Assembly: GCF_017652985.1 (NCBI RefSeq)
Contig: NZ_JAGGDJ010000026.1
Location: 1 to 64,000, forward strand
Direction: 5' to 3'
Length of the DNA stretch: 64,000 nt
DNA from: Paenibacillus artemisiicola
Lineage (GTDB): Bacteria; Bacillota; Bacilli; Paenibacillales; Paenibacillaceae
Shown here: one piece after another, positions 1 through 7,844 of the stretch
Numbering within the stretch: position 1 is the first letter of the stretch
Layout of the letters: every line of letters starts with the position of its first letter
Program-made: the position numbers and the translations under genes
The notes under the pieces: generated by a model
The model's input: the letters and a program-made list of their open reading frames with translations, nothing else
Told to the model about the DNA's origin: nothing
Databases searched by the model: none

Positions 1-60
1 ATTTGATACTTCTTTGAGAATAGCAAGTTTCTCCAACGCACTATACTTTCCTAGAGACAT
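1..60 (-). CDS. N-terminus of a putative transposase or HTH protein (partial)
   Basis: The minus strand reads ATG at 60 and stays open to the window edge, giving 20 residues that begin MSLGKYSALEKLAILKEV. An AAGGGGAG ribosome site lies 7 bases upstream (75-68), so the start is well supported. The peptide resembles the first helix of a helix-turn-helix domain like those at the N-terminus of IS-type transposases. That assignment is inference from a very short stretch. The ribosome site lies inside an inverted repeat (68-119). Confidence 0.45.
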   Translation of the reverse strand, partial: MSLGKYSALEKLAILKEVSN

Positions 61-67
61 GAAAAAA

Positions 68-119
68 CTCCCCTTACGATAACAGGTTTTATTATTTCAC
101 CTGTCTACCGTATGGGGAG
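68..119. repeat. Imperfect inverted repeat covering a ribosome binding site
   Basis: About 20 bases at 68-87 (CTCCCCTTACGATAACAGGT) match, with a few mismatches, the reverse complement of 99-119. The loop is about 11 bases. Read on the minus strand, the promoter-proximal arm lies at 119-99 and the other arm contains the AAGGGGAG ribosome site of the gene starting at 60. A folded transcript would hide that site. It could also be part of the terminus of a mobile element. Confidence 0.55.
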
Positions 120-130
120 CATATCAATCA

Positions 131-165
131 TCGGCTGCCGTCGTTGTGCTAACGGGGAGAATAAT
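131..165 (+). repeat. Cassette-boundary repeat, copy A (right arm only)
   Basis: This stretch carries CGGCTGCCGTCGTTGTGC followed by TAACGGGGAGA and then ATAATTC. It matches the right arm and tail of the repeats at 910-975, 1991-2054 and 3051-3082. The left stem arm is not visible. It lies upstream of the acetyltransferase gene in the same orientation as the other copies. Confidence 0.6.
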
Positions 166-278
166 TCCAGTATGTGGTATTATTAAACTGGGCCTGAACT
201 CTAAGTTCGGTTGTGTTTCGTTGAAGTTATAACCCCAAAAATACTGTGGAGGAACTATTAATTATGGAGGTACTACCC

Positions 279-854
279 ATGAGGAATATAGATTACACGA
301 ATTATTTTTGGCAGGATGAAGCTATTAGACTGCGTGCGATACAGCCAGAAGATTGGGAAAGTCATTACATTAACCGTTTCGATACACCGGCACGGCGCTT
401 GTTAGAATACTCTGTTGAGCTGCCACCTACCGTTTTAGAAGCTAAAGCTTTTGCAGAAAACTTCTCTGACTTTTCATCGAATCGACTTATGTTTACAATT
501 GAGAATTTGAATGGTGAAAATGTTGGAGGAATTAATTTAAACAGTATCAATGAAAGAAATGGTACCTTTAGCATCGGGATTCAAATCGACAGAGATCATC
601 GAGGAAAGGGATACGGTACACGGGCTGTACATTTACTCTTGAAGTATGCATTCTTCGAGCGGAGGCTTAATAAATTTAATGATTCTGTTCTTGAAGGGAA
701 TGAGGCATCGGCTGCAATGCTTAGGAATGTGGGGTGTATTCAAGAAGGGATTCGTCGTCAAGTAGTGTACACTAATGGAAGATACTACGATTCCATATTG
801 TTTGGGCTAACCAAGGACGAATATATAGAACGTTTTCTCAAAGGTTCTGTGTAA
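279..854 (+). CDS. GNAT-family N-acetyltransferase
   Basis: The product has 191 residues. It shows the acetyl-CoA pyrophosphate-binding signature RGKGYGT at residues 108-114, after a beta strand rich in GIQI. The downstream VLEGNEASAAMLRNVGC segment (137-153) is typical of RimJ/RimL-like acetyltransferases that use acetyl-CoA on a protein N-terminus or a small amine. I chose the ATG at 279 because GGAGG at 266-270 lies 8 bases upstream; the frame is open to a GTG at 246. The gene is AT-rich and stands alone between two boundary repeats, consistent with a mobile single-gene unit. The substrate cannot be told from sequence. Confidence 0.85.
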   Translation: MRNIDYTNYFWQDEAIRLRAIQPEDWESHYINRFDTPARRLLEYSVELPPTVLEAKAFAENFSDFSSNRLMFTIENLNGENVGGINLNSINERNGTFSIGIQIDRDHRGKGYGTRAVHLLLKYAFFERRLNKFNDSVLEGNEASAAMLRNVGCIQEGIRRQVVYTNGRYYDSILFGLTKDEYIERFLKGSV

Positions 855-866
855 TCATACAGAACC
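843..866 (+). terminator. Hairpin overlapping the stop codon of the acetyltransferase
   Basis: GGTTCTGT and ACAGAACC form a perfect 8-base stem with an 8-base loop. The stem begins before the TAA stop at 852-854. No T-run follows, so it is a weak intrinsic terminator or an mRNA 3' end stabiliser. Confidence 0.45.
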
Positions 867-875
867 AGAAATTAA

Positions 876-975
876 GCGCTAACGGGACACGATAGTTCAA
901 TCATGACATGACGGCGGCCGGACCCAGAACGATAGGCTGCCGTCTTTGCGTTAACGGGCAGGTTTGTAGTACAGA
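876..975 (+). repeat. Cassette-boundary repeat, copy B (tandem: a tail, then a full stem plus tail)
   Basis: GCGCTAACGGGACACGATAG at 876-895 is a stand-alone copy of the repeat tail. It is followed by a stem (GACGGCGGCC at 910-919 against GGCTGCCGTC at 935-944) and a second tail, GCGTTAACGGGCAGG, at 948-962. Two tails in tandem suggest two boundary elements side by side, as if a gene between them had been lost. Confidence 0.65.
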
Positions 976-1060
976 CTTCACGAATTAAATACCTGAATGT
1001 AAGGCATTGCTTTAGTGCTATATGTGACTTGAAGAAAACATAAATGAGGATGTCGAGAAA

Positions 1061-1735
1061 ATGCGTTTAATAGAATCAATTCAGCCGGACAAAATTATGG
1101 TTAATGAGGTGGTTTGCATAAGATGTAATAAAAATGCGTTCCATCTACAAAGACATAAAACGGAAGGTGTAGCCAAAATAAAATGTACATCTTGTATGAA
1201 TGGATTCTTTTTATTTGATAGTGGAGAACATTGGTATGATGTTTATGAAAAAAATCCGCCAAAAATAAAATGCAAACAATGCAAGAATGATGAGTATAAA
1301 ATCTTTGCAGGGTTGCAATATCGAGAAATAGGAGGAGAGATATCTTGGGTATATATTGGTTCAAAGTGTACCAATTGTGAAAAAGAAGAGATTGAAGTCG
1401 ATTGGAAAATAGATTATTCACCAACAAACGATTTAGAGAAAATTCTCTTTGATGAAGAGTTGAATCAGAAAAAGGAAAAGCTTGTATTCGATTTGTTACT
1501 TACTGATGAGGATTTTCATAAAGCTACAAAATTTTTAAATGGATTGGACCTAATTAATGGAAACAACATGAGAAAGTTTTATTATCATGTAGGCATGAAA
1601 GGGCAAGTTTATATGCTACAGTGGTCTGAAGATGAAGCCGAGGAGAAACTGCGGAAATTAATCGAATGGATTGATGTTAATTTGAAAAAATGGGGCAAAA
1701 AGCAATCATTTGCAAGTGAAAGTCTGTTATATTAG
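1061..1735 (+). CDS. Hypothetical protein with four CxxC zinc-ribbon motifs
   Basis: The product has 224 residues and I do not recognise a family. Four CxxC pairs (CIRC 19-22, CTSC 42-45, CKQC 71-74, CTNC 103-106) would make two zinc ribbons in the first half. The second half is charged and helical, ending in a lysine-rich tail. There is no signal peptide or membrane segment. The gene is markedly AT-rich and is followed after 20 bases by another small CxxC protein in the same unit, so the two are probably co-transcribed. Nucleic-acid or protein binding is plausible from the ribbons but is not shown. Confidence 0.65.
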   Translation: MRLIESIQPDKIMVNEVVCIRCNKNAFHLQRHKTEGVAKIKCTSCMNGFFLFDSGEHWYDVYEKNPPKIKCKQCKNDEYKIFAGLQYREIGGEISWVYIGSKCTNCEKEEIEVDWKIDYSPTNDLEKILFDEELNQKKEKLVFDLLLTDEDFHKATKFLNGLDLINGNNMRKFYYHVGMKGQVYMLQWSEDEAEEKLRKLIEWIDVNLKKWGKKQSFASESLLY

Positions 1736-1755
1736 AACGCGAAAGGAGCTTGTTT

Positions 1756-1977
1756 TTGACTGAAGGTGAAGAATATCTTAGGATGTATCCTCAATTGAGA
1801 AAATGGATTAATCAATGCAATGCTTGTCAAGATACTGGATACAAGCCTGAATTGCCGAAAGAACTTTCAACCTACGGCGGTGAAACATCTTTCGCAGCAA
1901 AAAATCTTAGGAAGTTTTTCAAACCACTCCCATTAAATGAAATTGGTCTTTGTGCTGTTTGTAATAGATTTAATTGA
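1756..1977 (+). CDS. Small CxxC...CxxC protein
   Basis: The product has 73 residues with one pair at CNAC (21-24) and another at CAVC (66-69), a likely single zinc-binding fold. The start is a TTG at 1756 with AAAGGAG at 1742-1748 seven bases upstream; the TTG at 1750 is too close to the ribosome site. It lies 20 bases after the preceding zinc-ribbon gene and ends 13 bases before boundary repeat C, so the two genes share one cassette-like unit. The function is unknown. Confidence 0.6.
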   Translation: MTEGEEYLRMYPQLRKWINQCNACQDTGYKPELPKELSTYGGETSFAAKNLRKFFKPLPLNEIGLCAVCNRFN

Positions 1978-1990
1978 ACTACACATAAAC

Positions 1991-2054
1991 GACGGCAGCC
2001 GGTCTCAGAACGATCGGCTGCCGTCGTTGCGCTAACGGGCAGGATAGCTCAATC
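1991..2054 (+). repeat. Cassette-boundary repeat, copy C (complete)
   Basis: This is the best copy. GACGGCAGCCG (1991-2001) pairs perfectly with CGGCTGCCGTC (2015-2025) around a 13-base loop. The conserved tail GTTGCGCTAACGGGCAGGAT starts at 2026 and runs on into AGCTCAATC. No T-run follows, so it is not a normal intrinsic terminator. Copy B shares the loop word CAGAACGAT. Confidence 0.75.
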
Positions 2055-2150
2055 GTATCTCGAATACTTTTGAATTGGAGTATTTAAGAAGTTCGCAAAA
2101 AAGAAGTTATCTGAATCCGGTGAAATACCAACTTTGTCTGAGGTGATTCA

Positions 2151-2582
2151 ATGGAGTACAAGGATTTAAAAAACCTAATTCATGTTGATTTAATTGATTA
2201 TAAAGAGATAGAGGGTATGAAGCTTATTTTACGTTTTAGAATTCATAGAGATTCAAACGAACAATCTTATACAGATTTGATTAACTTCGTAGGTGATACA
2301 TCGTTAGATCAAGATGATGCTAAATTTCCATTAATTGAAATAGCGTTTGATTCTTATATAGGATTTTCAATAAGGAAGGAAAGTTACACATTATGGGATG
2401 ATTATGAAGAGTTTGAAGGTAAGATATTTCGAGTTTTTGAGAAATCTAGGTACTTAGATTTTATTAGGTTAGCGACCTTTGCATCTGAAGAACACCCAGG
2501 TCCATTTAAACATTATGGAGTGGCAGGATTAAACCATATTGTAGACATTATTTCCTCTGATGATCCCATAGTAAGGGTCTAA
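2151..2582 (+). CDS. Hypothetical protein
   Basis: The product has 143 residues and I do not recognise a family. It is acidic, with aromatic-rich beta-like segments and no signal peptide or membrane helix. A GAGGTG ribosome site precedes the ATG at good spacing. The gene is AT-rich like the other cassette-region genes and is bounded upstream by repeat C. Its size and composition are compatible with an immunity or antitoxin-like orphan, but nothing in the sequence proves this. Confidence 0.6.
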   Translation: MEYKDLKNLIHVDLIDYKEIEGMKLILRFRIHRDSNEQSYTDLINFVGDTSLDQDDAKFPLIEIAFDSYIGFSIRKESYTLWDDYEEFEGKIFRVFEKSRYLDFIRLATFASEEHPGPFKHYGVAGLNHIVDIISSDDPIVRV

Positions 2583-2704
2583 TCATTAGGTAGCTCAAGG
2601 AAGTACCGGCATCAGATAACACCATATTCACGCATCGGGCATTCGCACTTCATTAAGTTAAATGGGAACGTTAGCTCCAAAGGCAGGGAGGGCGCAAACC
2701 AGAT
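2583..2704 (+). other. Gene-free spacer with a possible divergent boundary element
   Basis: There is no CGGCTGCCG stem here, unlike the other gaps. It does hold TTAAATGGGAACGTTAGCTC, where GTTAGC is the reverse complement of the GCTAAC core in the other repeats. It may be a diverged boundary or a different element. GGGAGGG at 2686-2692 is the ribosome site for the next gene. Confidence 0.3.
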
Positions 2705-3001
2705 ATGGAGTCCAGACGATCGGTAAAAGCCTTTATTACATGGGAAAAAGACCCTGCACAATTTCCATTAAATATGTGGATAACGGACATTATTGTGAAC
2801 TATGGTGAGCTGAAGGGAAAACATATAATTGGGAATTCATGGATGGTACCTGTGAGAATTACAGGCTTTGTTGCAGGTACCTGGGATACATTTGCAGACG
2901 TAGGTTTTCTTGTTGACGAAGCCCCTTGGCATCTCCTTGTAAGTGGATATACCTTTAGACTTTGGGCTGGGAAAGAGATTGCGACAGTCAAAATCCTTTA
3001 G
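2705..3001 (+). CDS. Small hypothetical protein
   Basis: The product has 98 residues and is predicted to be a compact beta-rich soluble protein (many V/I/W/T, several glycines). There is no signal peptide. GGGAGGG at 2686-2692 lies 12 bases before the ATG. It is the last gene before repeat copy D and is followed by a different, GC-richer gene neighbourhood. I do not recognise the family. Confidence 0.55.
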   Translation: MESRRSVKAFITWEKDPAQFPLNMWITDIIVNYGELKGKHIIGNSWMVPVRITGFVAGTWDTFADVGFLVDEAPWHLLVSGYTFRLWAGKEIATVKIL

Positions 3002-3050
3002 CATTTCGGTACGTTTTTTATTGAGCCTATTTATGATTCCCTCATACGCT

Positions 3051-3082
3051 CGGTTGCCGTCGTTGCGCTAACGGAAAGGATA
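3051..3082 (+). repeat. Cassette-boundary repeat, copy D (right arm and tail)
   Basis: CGGTTGCCGTCGTTGCGCTA followed by ACGGAAAGGATA matches the right arm and tail of copies A-C. It marks the end of the AT-rich small-gene region. From here to 3331 I see no gene, only the leader of the AraC regulator. Confidence 0.6.
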
Positions 3083-3331
3083 AATTAAAGTTGTTTCTCA
3101 ATATTAAGCAAACAGAGATTTTGCGTAGTTGGTAGCTGATTTGCAGTACCTTCGTAATTGGCTGACCCTACGTTAACATTCGACTGCTATGCTGTGAGCG
3201 GGAGCGTCATGCTTATCCCGTTCTTTGACTTGCGTGGAATCGCAATAATTGCGGATTATCCAAGCCAGTGAATTTAAATCAATAGATATGACGATTAAGC
3301 ACGGATACGCGCCAATTATCGGTAAAAGAAG

Positions 3332-5683
3332 GTGGCAGCTATCAAATCTTGGTTTTCGAGCCGAAGTCTACGCGTGGGGAAACGAACGGAACGCGGACGG
3401 CTCTTTCGAAAAAATCTGGCGATTGTGCTGTTCATCTCCAGCGTACCGATGGCGCTTATTGCCTTCAGCACGTATTTGATCAGTTCGAAGCAAATCGAGC
3501 GGGAAGTCGATTATACGCATCAGCTTCGGCTGATTCAGACGGCGGATCAGCTGAAGGAGCAATTCGGTCAGGTAGAAATCATCGTCAGTCAATATGCGCA
3601 GCAGGATTTGTTTCAAAATCAGCTGAATCACGAATCATATCAGGATAATTTTCGCCTGGCGCAAAATATGTTCGAGTTGCTTACGCGCCTTAACTCTGCC
3701 GATCGGATGATCAAGCGGGTTCAAATGTATGACAAGCGTGATGATACGCTGATTTCACCCGATGAAGGTGCTAGGGCCATTGTGAACCGACAGGATCGGG
3801 ATAAGTATGCCGCGCTGCTGGATTCCGGTGAAGGGTTCTACTGGAAGTTCGGCGTCACTTCGAACCCCGACGCCCCGCTGACGTCGATGACACTCATTCA
3901 TAAGCTGCCGGTGATCGCCACGGATCCGTATGGCGCATTCATCATCGACCTGGATCCAGAAGAAATGAACAGCCTGCTTCGCGTCTTAAATCCCGAGAAT
4001 TCAGGCGCGGCGTTTATTTTGGACGATCAGATGGATTGGATCGCAAACGGCGCGGCGTCGGCCAGTCCACTTGCCGCCGCATTGCGGGATGAGATGGCGA
4101 AGGGCAAGAACGCCGGAGCATCATCGTTCAGATTCGATTGGGACGGTCAGACGTATGCGGTCGGACAGTACGAGCTGCCGAAGGTAGGCTTGAAATTCAT
4201 AACGGCGACACCACTTAGTCTGCTGAGCCGGCCGACCATCCTTTTATCCCGGTTGATGATCGTGGCCAGCTTCGCCGGGCTGGTCATCGCCTTCCTGTTA
4301 TCCTGGGTTGCGACCAACCAACTGTATCGTCCGATCAACAGGCTTGTGGGTTTATTTCGCAGCAAGCGGATCGGATCGGGATCGCATGACAGCAGGGATG
4401 AGCTCGCATTTATCGAGAAGCAGTGGCAGCATTTGACGTATGAGAGCCGGGAGTTTCAGGAGCGGTTCGAGAACAGCCTGCCGGCGCTTCGCAACGCGTT
4501 TCTAATTCAGTTCGTGGACGGTCAATATTATGTCATGTCGGAGCAGGAAATTCGGAAGCGGATGGAATCGTACGGCTGGAAGGTCGAAAGCAGAAGCTTC
4601 TCTTTCACCACTATCGAGCTGTTCGACCTTCCGGGGCAGGAAAACGGCTTCTCGGGCGGGGATGATAAGCAGCCAATTACTTTTGCCGCGGCCAATATCG
4701 TCGAAGAGCTGCTGCGCAGCCGTGCTCAGGACGTGAGCGTGGTTAACATCCAAGGCATGTCGCTGGGCATATTCCTAGCCTTCGAAGGGGTCGGGAACAA
4801 GGAGCAGCTGAAGGTGAAACTGATACAGCTTTCCGAGGAGATCATCCATTACCTGTACACGATGCTGAAGGTGAACGTCACGATCGGCGTGGGGAAGTTG
4901 ACCGATCAGCTGAAATCGATTCCGGATCTGTATGCGCAGGCGAGGAAGGCGCACCGTTTCCGCGACCTGGATGCTGTCAATCAAATAATCGATCTAGACG
5001 GCTGGACGGAAATCGATTATGACGGCTTTACCTATCCGATGACGGCCGAGAAGGAGGTTTTGCAGGCACTGCGCACAAGCGATACCGGGGAAACGATGCG
5101 TCTAATCGAATCATTCATTGCGGAGCTTCACGCGAACTCCACCCAGGAATTCTACGTGCTACAGGGGATGCAACAATTGCTGGGCAGCATCCACTATACC
5201 CTGATTCAATCGGGCTGCAATCTTCATGAAATCTATGGCGTTGGCAATCTTTACGAAGAGCTTACCGGGCTGCGCAATAGCAGTGATGTGCTGTCATGGT
5301 GCCGATCGAGGTTGATCGAACCGTATATGCGCTGGGTCGCGGAGACGCAGGGCATGAAGCTGAAGCAGCTGGTGGAGCAGGTCATCATGGTCATTCACCG
5401 CGAATATATGACGGATATCACGCTGGAGTCGTGCGCCGATCTTCAGGGCACGTACATGAAGAAGCTAAGCCTCGGCTTTAAGCAGGTTACGGGCATGAAT
5501 TTCATTGATTATTTGACCAAGGTTCGTCTGGACAAGGCGAAGGAACTCTTGCGGGAGACCGACAGCAAGATTCATGACATCGCCGAACAGGTAGGCTACC
5601 AGCCGTCGTATTTTACGCGCATCTTCAAAAAATACGAAGGCAAGACACCTGGTCAGTATCGCGGGGCATTGGGACAATCGTAA
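3332..5683 (+). CDS. Membrane-bound AraC-family transcriptional regulator
   Basis: The product has 783 residues. A first membrane helix at about 27-51 and a second at about 304-326 enclose an extracellular sensor domain of the kind seen in dCache-like regulators. A cytoplasmic region of about 340 residues leads to a C-terminal AraC/XylS double helix-turn-helix domain (about 680-780, with IHDIAEQVGYQPSYFTRIFK). This single protein would sense a ligand outside the cell and activate the adjoining ABC operon, replacing a kinase/regulator pair. The start is a GTG at 3332; the frame is closed just upstream by a TAA at 3323. The ribosome site AAGAAGG abuts it, so a GTG at 3374 is an alternative. Confidence 0.85.
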   Translation: MAAIKSWFSSRSLRVGKRTERGRLFRKNLAIVLFISSVPMALIAFSTYLISSKQIEREVDYTHQLRLIQTADQLKEQFGQVEIIVSQYAQQDLFQNQLNHESYQDNFRLAQNMFELLTRLNSADRMIKRVQMYDKRDDTLISPDEGARAIVNRQDRDKYAALLDSGEGFYWKFGVTSNPDAPLTSMTLIHKLPVIATDPYGAFIIDLDPEEMNSLLRVLNPENSGAAFILDDQMDWIANGAASASPLAAALRDEMAKGKNAGASSFRFDWDGQTYAVGQYELPKVGLKFITATPLSLLSRPTILLSRLMIVASFAGLVIAFLLSWVATNQLYRPINRLVGLFRSKRIGSGSHDSRDELAFIEKQWQHLTYESREFQERFENSLPALRNAFLIQFVDGQYYVMSEQEIRKRMESYGWKVESRSFSFTTIELFDLPGQENGFSGGDDKQPITFAAANIVEELLRSRAQDVSVVNIQGMSLGIFLAFEGVGNKEQLKVKLIQLSEEIIHYLYTMLKVNVTIGVGKLTDQLKSIPDLYAQARKAHRFRDLDAVNQIIDLDGWTEIDYDGFTYPMTAEKEVLQALRTSDTGETMRLIESFIAELHANSTQEFYVLQGMQQLLGSIHYTLIQSGCNLHEIYGVGNLYEELTGLRNSSDVLSWCRSRLIEPYMRWVAETQGMKLKQLVEQVIMVIHREYMTDITLESCADLQGTYMKKLSLGFKQVTGMNFIDYLTKVRLDKAKELLRETDSKIHDIAEQVGYQPSYFTRIFKKYEGKTPGQYRGALGQS

Positions 5684-5699
5684 GTGGAGCACAATAGTA

Positions 5700-5730
5700 G
5701 ACTGCGGGTGACAGCCTGCAGTCTTTTGTT
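5700..5730 (+). terminator. Intrinsic terminator after the AraC regulator
   Basis: GACTGC and GCAGTC flank an inner GGG/CC pairing in a hairpin at 5700-5723, followed by TTTTGTT. It starts 16 bases after the regulator stop codon and separates it from the transporter operon. Confidence 0.75.
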
Positions 5731-5912
5731 ATTTGCTGGACCCCCAGCCGCGTCGCAGTCTGCGGAGGGGAATTGCCGCAACATTCCGGGATTTCCGGCG
5801 ATGGGACAAATATTCTTTTGGGATTGTAAAGGTGAAAAACCGGGCAGAGCCGCATAAATAGTAGACTTTCTGGCAGCAAACGAACGAGAAAATATGTCTC
5901 CTTGCCGGAAAA

Positions 5913-6920
5913 TTGGTTGCTGCCTACAATCAAACTCGTGAAAGGAGGAGAGGCGCAATCAATCATTCAAAAGCAATCCCGGGCGCAGCCGGGGCAGTCG
6001 AACAAAGCAGGACGAAACGGAAAAAGGCTATCGGCCGGATCATGCGTGACAGGCAGCTGATCTTGCTCGCGCTGCCGGGCGCGGCGTTCATGATTCTATT
6101 CAAGTATGTACCATTGTGGGGCTTGATCATCGCCTTTATGGATTACTCGCCGTATAGGGGGCTGCTGCATAGTGATTGGGTAGGTCTGGCTCATTTTCGT
6201 CGCTTTTTCGAGAATTCGGATTTTATCCTGCTGTTCCGGAATACGCTGGGCATCAACCTGCTCAGCCTAATCTTCTTCTTCCCGCTGCCGATTATCTTGT
6301 CACTGCTGCTCAACGAAGTGCGTAACATGGCGTTCAAACGGATCGTGCAGTCCATCGTGTACCTGCCTCATTTTTTATCATGGGTTATTATCGCCGGCCT
6401 GTGCTTCCTCCTGCTCGGCTCGGAGGGCGTGGTCAACAAGCTCATCGCCGCCGCGGGTATGCAGCAGGTCGACTTTCTGACGAATCCCAAGCTGTTCTGG
6501 ATCTTGCTGACGGCTCAATCGATCTGGAAGGAAGCGGGCTGGGGCACGATCATCTTCCTCGCGGCGATCGCAGGGGTCGATTCGAGATTATACGAGGCGG
6601 CGAGAATTGATGGAGCCGGCCGGCTGCGGCAGGCATGGCATATTACGCTGCCGGCGATCCGGGGCGTGATCGTCGTGCTGTTTATCTTGCGGATGGGCCA
6701 TATGATGGACGTCGGCTTCGAGCAGGTGTATCTCATGGCTAATGGTGCCGTCGCCGATGTGGCGGATGTTTTCGACACCTATGTCTATCGTTTGGGCATC
6801 CAGCAGAGTCAGTACAGCTTCACGTCGGCGGTCGGCTTGTTTAAGTCTGTGATCGGATTCATTCTGGTGCTTATTGCCAACAGCTTGTCCAAACGTTTCG
6901 GGGAGGAGGGCGTGTATTAA
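5913..6920 (+). CDS. Sugar ABC transporter permease, LplB type
   Basis: This is a CUT1-type inner-membrane permease with about six helices. The EAA loop that docks the ATPase reads EAARIDGAGRLRQAWHITLP. It partners the permease encoded at 6922. The start is odd. The frame opens at a TTG (5913) with no ribosome site. An excellent AAAGGAGGAG at 5941-5950 points to an ATC codon at 5958, and no ATG, GTG or TTG follows in frame before the ATG at 6041, just ahead of the first helix. The 5913 start is therefore an outer limit. Family members usually have 15-30 residues before helix one, which favours the ATC. Confidence 0.88.
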   Translation: MVAAYNQTRERRRGAINHSKAIPGAAGAVEQSRTKRKKAIGRIMRDRQLILLALPGAAFMILFKYVPLWGLIIAFMDYSPYRGLLHSDWVGLAHFRRFFENSDFILLFRNTLGINLLSLIFFFPLPIILSLLLNEVRNMAFKRIVQSIVYLPHFLSWVIIAGLCFLLLGSEGVVNKLIAAAGMQQVDFLTNPKLFWILLTAQSIWKEAGWGTIIFLAAIAGVDSRLYEAARIDGAGRLRQAWHITLPAIRGVIVVLFILRMGHMMDVGFEQVYLMANGAVADVADVFDTYVYRLGIQQSQYSFTSAVGLFKSVIGFILVLIANSLSKRFGEEGVY

Positions 6921-6921
6921 G

Positions 6922-7797
6922 ATGAAAGAGCGATGGGGGAGCCGAGCGTTCAATGCCGGCAATCTGATTGTGCTTGCCGTGCTGGCGGCGGTTACACTGT
7001 TCCCGATCTACTATGTCTTCGTCATCTCCTTCGTCACCCCGGAACAGTATTACCGCGGCGGCCTGATTTTGTTCCCGGAGAAGTGGACGCTCGAATCGTA
7101 CCGGTATCTGCTTTCAACCGGCTCGTTCGTCCGTGCGTCGGGAGTCAGCGCGTTTCTCGCGACGGTAGGAACGGCGTGCAGCCTCATTGTGACAGCTTCT
7201 TTCGCCTATGCGCTATCCCGCAAGCGGATGCCGGGTAGGAAAACGCTCCTGCTGCTGGTCCTGCTAACGACGCTGCTAAACCCGGGCATAATTCCGCACT
7301 ATCTGCTCGTGCGAGATATCGGATTGATTAACAGCTTATGGTCGCTCATCATTCCTTCGCTCACCAGCGGCTGGTACATCTTCTTAATGAAAGGATTTTT
7401 CGACAGCGTGCCAGCCAGCCTGGAGGAAGCGGCGAAAATCGACGGCAGCTCCGACATCGGCGTATGGGCAAAAATCATTCTTCCGCTCTCGATGCCGTCG
7501 ATCGCGGCGGTCGGCTTGTTTTACGCGGTGGGCTATTGGAATACGTTCTTCAATGCGGTGCTGTATATTAACGACGCCGGCAAATATCCGCTACAGGTGC
7601 TGCTGCAGAACATGCTGATCGATTCATCTACGGCACTGGGAGGCGACGGGTCCGATCTGAGCCTGGAGAAGCGGATGCCTCCGGAAATGCTGAAGATGGC
7701 CGCCGTCATCGTGGCGACCGTACCGATTCTGTTCGTGTATCCGTTCCTGCAGAAGCATTTTACCAAAGGCGTCATGCTGGGCTCCGTGAAGGAGTAG
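6922..7797 (+). CDS. Sugar ABC transporter permease, YtcP/CcmA-like type
   Basis: This is the second CUT1 permease subunit, 291 residues with six predicted helices and the EAA loop EEAAKIDGSSDIGVWAKIIL. The ATG at 6922 follows the stop of the first permease by one base, and GGGAGGAGGG inside that gene's end serves as ribosome site, so the two are translationally coupled. The C-terminus HFTKGVMLGSVKE is typical of the YtcP group. Together with the LplB-type partner it forms the channel for a sugar or glycoside delivered by the lipoprotein at 7845. Confidence 0.9.
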   Translation: MKERWGSRAFNAGNLIVLAVLAAVTLFPIYYVFVISFVTPEQYYRGGLILFPEKWTLESYRYLLSTGSFVRASGVSAFLATVGTACSLIVTASFAYALSRKRMPGRKTLLLLVLLTTLLNPGIIPHYLLVRDIGLINSLWSLIIPSLTSGWYIFLMKGFFDSVPASLEEAAKIDGSSDIGVWAKIILPLSMPSIAAVGLFYAVGYWNTFFNAVLYINDAGKYPLQVLLQNMLIDSSTALGGDGSDLSLEKRMPPEMLKMAAVIVATVPILFVYPFLQKHFTKGVMLGSVKE

Positions 7798-7844
7798 CCG
7801 GCAGCCCTTTTACTATAGATGAGTCGATAACAAGGAGGATGTTC

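Noticed and set aside
121-3082. Classical integron attC sites
   Set aside because: The repeats have GCTAAC-like cores in direct rather than inverted arrangement, and no matching GTTRRRY partner was found. No integron integrase is visible, so I describe them only as cassette-like.
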